From the NCBI GenBank assembly GCA_036490795.1, contig DASXDG010000455.1, forward strand, positions 1 through 24,139: a DNA stretch of 24,139 nt. Direction: 5' to 3'. The first letter of the stretch is position 1. Each line of letters starts with the position of its first letter. The position numbers and the translations under genes were made by a program. This DNA is from JAFARZ01 sp036490795. Lineage in GTDB: Bacteria; Actinomycetota; Actinomycetes; Streptosporangiales; Streptosporangiaceae. The notes beneath the pieces were generated by a model. It worked only from the letters and a program-made list of their open reading frames with translations. It did no database searches and was not told where the DNA came from. This document shows, one piece after another, positions 22,174 through 24,139 of this stretch.

Positions 22174-22998
22174 ATGATCGTGGCGGTGGCGCAGCTGGAG
22201 ATCGCGGTCGGGGAGGTGGACGCCAACCGGGACGCGGCGGCGCGGGCTGTCGCGGAGGCGGCCGCGCTCGGTGCCGGGTTGGTCGTGCTGCCCGAGCTGT
22301 GTGACTCGGGATACGTGTTCTCGTCCGCCGAGGAGGCACGCCGCCTCGCGACCGCCGCCGACGAAAGCGCGACGTTGCGCCAGTGGTGTGACCTCGCTGA
22401 GGCGCATGACCTGGCGATCGCCGGCGGGTTCTGCGAGCTGGGCGGCGACGGGCTGCTGTACAACAGCGCGGCCATCGTCGACGCATCCGGTGTCCGTGCC
22501 GTCTACCGCAAGGCGCACCTGTGGGACGCGGAGAAGAACGTGTTCACTCCCGGGCAGGAGCAGCCGCCGGTGGTGGAGCTGCCGTCCGGCCGGGTCGGCC
22601 TGATGATCTGCTACGACCTGGAGTTTCCGGAGTGGGTACGGCTGGCCGCGCTGGACGGCGCGGATCTGCTCGCCGCACCGGTGAACTGGCCGGTCCTCGA
22701 CGTCAAGCCGGATGAGCAGGCACCGGAGGTGATCAAGGCGCGTGCCAACGCGGCGGTCAACGGCATGTTCGTCGCCGTCGCGGACCGGTGCGGAGACGAG
22801 CGTGGCGTGTCCTGGGTCAGCGGGTCGCTGATCGCGTCACCGTCCGGCGCCACGCTGGCCGGGCCGGTGCTCGCCGGTAGGCCAACGGTGATCGCTGCCG
22901 AGTGCGAGCTGACGCAGGCCAGGGACAAGCGGACCAGTGAGCGCAACGACCTGCTCGCCGACCGCCGGCCCGACCTCTACCGCCGGCTCACCGGCTGA
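22174..22998 (+). CDS. Carbon-nitrogen hydrolase (nitrilase superfamily)
   Basis: A 274-residue enzyme with the catalytic triad Glu41 (LVVLPELCDSGY), Lys113 (YRKAHLWDAEKNVFTPG) and Cys146 (GLMICYDLEFPEWVR). Length and the ICYDLEFPE motif match amidases of the omega-amidase/carbamoylputrescinase-like branches; substrate cannot be fixed. ATG at 22174 follows GGAGGCAGG; the frame opens further up at 22144, but conserved sequence begins at MIVAVAQLEI. It is monocistronic. Confidence 0.9.
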   Translation: MIVAVAQLEIAVGEVDANRDAAARAVAEAAALGAGLVVLPELCDSGYVFSSAEEARRLATAADESATLRQWCDLAEAHDLAIAGGFCELGGDGLLYNSAAIVDASGVRAVYRKAHLWDAEKNVFTPGQEQPPVVELPSGRVGLMICYDLEFPEWVRLAALDGADLLAAPVNWPVLDVKPDEQAPEVIKARANAAVNGMFVAVADRCGDERGVSWVSGSLIASPSGATLAGPVLAGRPTVIAAECELTQARDKRTSERNDLLADRRPDLYRRLTG

Positions 22999-23141
22999 CC
23001 GCAACGAGCCGACGACGCCAACGCCGTGCCCGTGGCGCCAACGCCGCGCCCGTGGCGCCTGCCGCGCCGTGCCGTGCCGTGCCGTGCCGTGCCGTGCCGC
23101 GCCGTGCCTGCCGTGCCTGCCGCGCCGCGAGACTGGCCGCG
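22999..23141. repeat. GC-rich repeat block in the convergent gap
   Basis: A 20-bp tandem pair, ACGCCGTGCCCGTGGCGCCA (23021-23040) and its near copy (23041-23060), is followed by about six units of GTGCC (about 23066-23102). It lies between the convergent nitrilase and epimerase genes. Confidence 0.75.
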
Positions 23142-23735
23142 TTAGCGAGACAGGGCGCGGTCGTCTACGACCAGGGTCACGCCGGGTGGCGCGTCCAGGG
23201 CTGGCAGGGTCAGCCGGGCCGCGTCGTCGATGTGGATCCTCGGCGTCGCCGGCGGCTCGTCCGGGTAATACGTGCCCGGTCCCCAGAACTGGCCGTACCT
23301 GATCACCACGCCGTCGGCGGTCAGCACCATACGCTCGAATTCCCCGGTGCCCGCGCGGGCCTCCTCGGTGGCCTGCTCCCAGGAAATGCTCTGCGCGATC
23401 ATCCGCGCGTCCCCTGCCGCGCGCAGCAGGTTGCCGGTGCCCTCGATCCTGATCCGCCGGTTCGCCTCGGTGGCCGACGGCCCGAAGTCGGCGGCATTGT
23501 CCGGCAGGTCGGTGAGCTGGTGGATCACCACGTCCGGCCGGAAACCGGCCAGTGCGGCAGAAAGCCCGGCAGCGTCGTAGACGTCACAGACGACCGGCTC
23601 GGCACCGAGCCCGGCCAGCGTGTCCGCCTTGCCGGGGGAGCGGGTCATGCCCGCCACCGTATGACCCGCCGCCACGAGCAGCGGGACGAGCCTGGTCCCG
23701 ATCAGCCCACTCGCACCTGCCACAAAGATCCGCAT
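23142..23735 (-). CDS. NAD(P)-binding epimerase/dehydratase-like protein
   Basis: A 197-residue extended-SDR type protein. The Rossmann start MRIFVAGASGLIGTRLVPLLVAAGHTVAGMTRSPGKA gives the GxxGxxG motif; VIHQLTDLPDN, NLLRAAGDARMIAQSISWEQ, RYGQFWGPGTYYPDEPP and IHIDDAARLTL follow the family order. It is shorter than the usual ~290 residues because the segment after SISW is reduced and no YxxxK is seen, so catalytic activity is uncertain. ATG at 23735 lacks an SD; TAGTAC lies upstream in a leaderless-type arrangement. It is divergent from the gene at the window edge. Confidence 0.85.
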   Translation of the reverse strand: MRIFVAGASGLIGTRLVPLLVAAGHTVAGMTRSPGKADTLAGLGAEPVVCDVYDAAGLSAALAGFRPDVVIHQLTDLPDNAADFGPSATEANRRIRIEGTGNLLRAAGDARMIAQSISWEQATEEARAGTGEFERMVLTADGVVIRYGQFWGPGTYYPDEPPATPRIHIDDAARLTLPALDAPPGVTLVVDDRALSR

Positions 23736-23770
23736 GGCTAACGACCGTACTACGAGGCTGCCCACCGCCT

Positions 23771-23883
23771 CGACCGGCACTCCATCAACGCGGTAATTTG
23801 CCCCAACGTGGCGGAAATACCTGCTGTGAGCAGGGATTTCCTCCGCGAAAAGACAATGTTCCGCGTTGATGGAGTGCCGGTCG
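23771..23883. repeat. Nested hairpin repeat, copy C (113 nt)
   Basis: The outer arms (23771-23793 and 23861-23883) are a perfect 23-bp inverted repeat containing TCAACGCGG/CCGCGTTGA. An inner stem GCGGAAATACCTGCT (23811-23825), loop GTG, AGCAGGGATTTCCTCCGC (23829-23846) lies inside. It sits between divergent genes, so it is not a terminator for either. Confidence 0.9.
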
Positions 23884-23946
23884 GGTAAGCGCCCCAGATG
23901 CGACCGGGAAGTTGCGAGTTGTCCAATATGTCCCGTCCGGCTGGAC

Positions 23947-24020
23947 TGACCGCCAGCGGACGCGGCACTGGAATCCTGCGGGGGCAGCACTGGCCGCCAG
24001 CGGACAGAGCACGGGAATCC
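23947..24020 (+). repeat. 30-bp imperfect direct repeat
   Basis: Segments 23947-23976 and 23991-24020 share CCGCCAGCGGAC and GGAATCC at matching positions, 44 bp apart. They lie upstream of the gene starting near 24129 and could be regulator sites. Confidence 0.5.
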
Positions 24021-24128
24021 CTGGATCCGGTAGTTTTCGCTGGCCGGAAGTTCGGGTTGACTTGGCCCTTGGGACAAGCCCCAGCCTGGGTTCACCCGGG
24101 CAGCCGAGTCCGGGTTGAGGAGGATCGC

Positions 24129-24139
24129 GTGGAGCTGAT
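24129..24139 (+). CDS. Start of a gene cut by the window edge
   Basis: GAGGAGGATCGC precedes a GTG at 24129 (GTG GAG CTG). The SD and spacing are good, but only three codons are visible, so the product is unknown. Confidence 0.45.

Noticed and set aside
23066..23102. Coding potential of the GTGCC run
   Set aside because: Frames give only Ala/Val/Pro/Cys repeats and no start signal; a simple-sequence repeat.

Overview
The window is high-GC DNA with strong G/C bias at third codon positions, many genes without a Shine-Dalgarno (SD) site whose -10 box sits 6-8 nt before the start codon (leaderless transcripts), and families typical of Actinomycetota: EACC1/caspase pair, DUF3516 helicase, PadR plus WYP-type membrane protein, paired small HTH and Clp-N proteins. 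A filamentous actinomycete (Streptosporangiales-like) is a reasonable guess, but no rRNA or other marker fixes the genus. No tRNA, rRNA, IS transposase, phage genes or CRISPR array was seen.

Layout. (1) 1-4656 is an acetate/short monocarboxylate uptake locus: a SatP-type channel (partial, minus), and divergently a LytS-type kinase, a LytTR response regulator, a DUF485 (YjcH-like) protein and an ActP-like Na+/solute symporter, with start/stop overlaps throughout. Two direct repeats with a 21-bp pitch upstream of the kinase fit a LytTR binding site. (2) 4741-6283 is an ankyrin-type protein whose SD is locked in a hairpin by a leader segment identical to the 16S rRNA 3' tail. (3) 6294-7292 is a small HTH protein and a Clp-N-only protein behind a promoter covered by two 16-bp palindromes. 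(4) 7344-8117 is a PtpB-like phosphatase. (5) 8403-10904 is a DUF3516 DEAD-box helicase. (6) 10997-13571 is an EACC1 protein and a caspase-TM-WD40 protein, a likely biological-conflict module. (7) 13558-15019 (minus) is a leaderless small ORF with RAIPL repeats, a PadR regulator and a membrane gene broken by an in-frame TAG. (8) 15640-17380 is a glutathione peroxidase/M20 hydrolase operon. (9) 17739-24139 is a series of mostly single genes: DUF2237, TetR with a divergent methyltransferase, a GNAT enzyme, a CBS-pair protein, an ArsR regulator, a tiny secreted peptide, a nitrilase, an NAD-binding epimerase, and the first codons of a gene at the right edge.

Between the genes lies a family of nested hairpin repeats (around 8192-8280, 15367-15451, 23771-23883, and a partial copy at 20735-20796). 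They share a core and show compensatory base changes in their stems, so the fold appears conserved. The window also carries many 13-20 nt tandem repeats, some of them coding.

The items most worth following are the EACC1-caspase-WD40 module, the anti-SD mimic leader of the ankyrin gene, and the covarying nested-hairpin repeat family.
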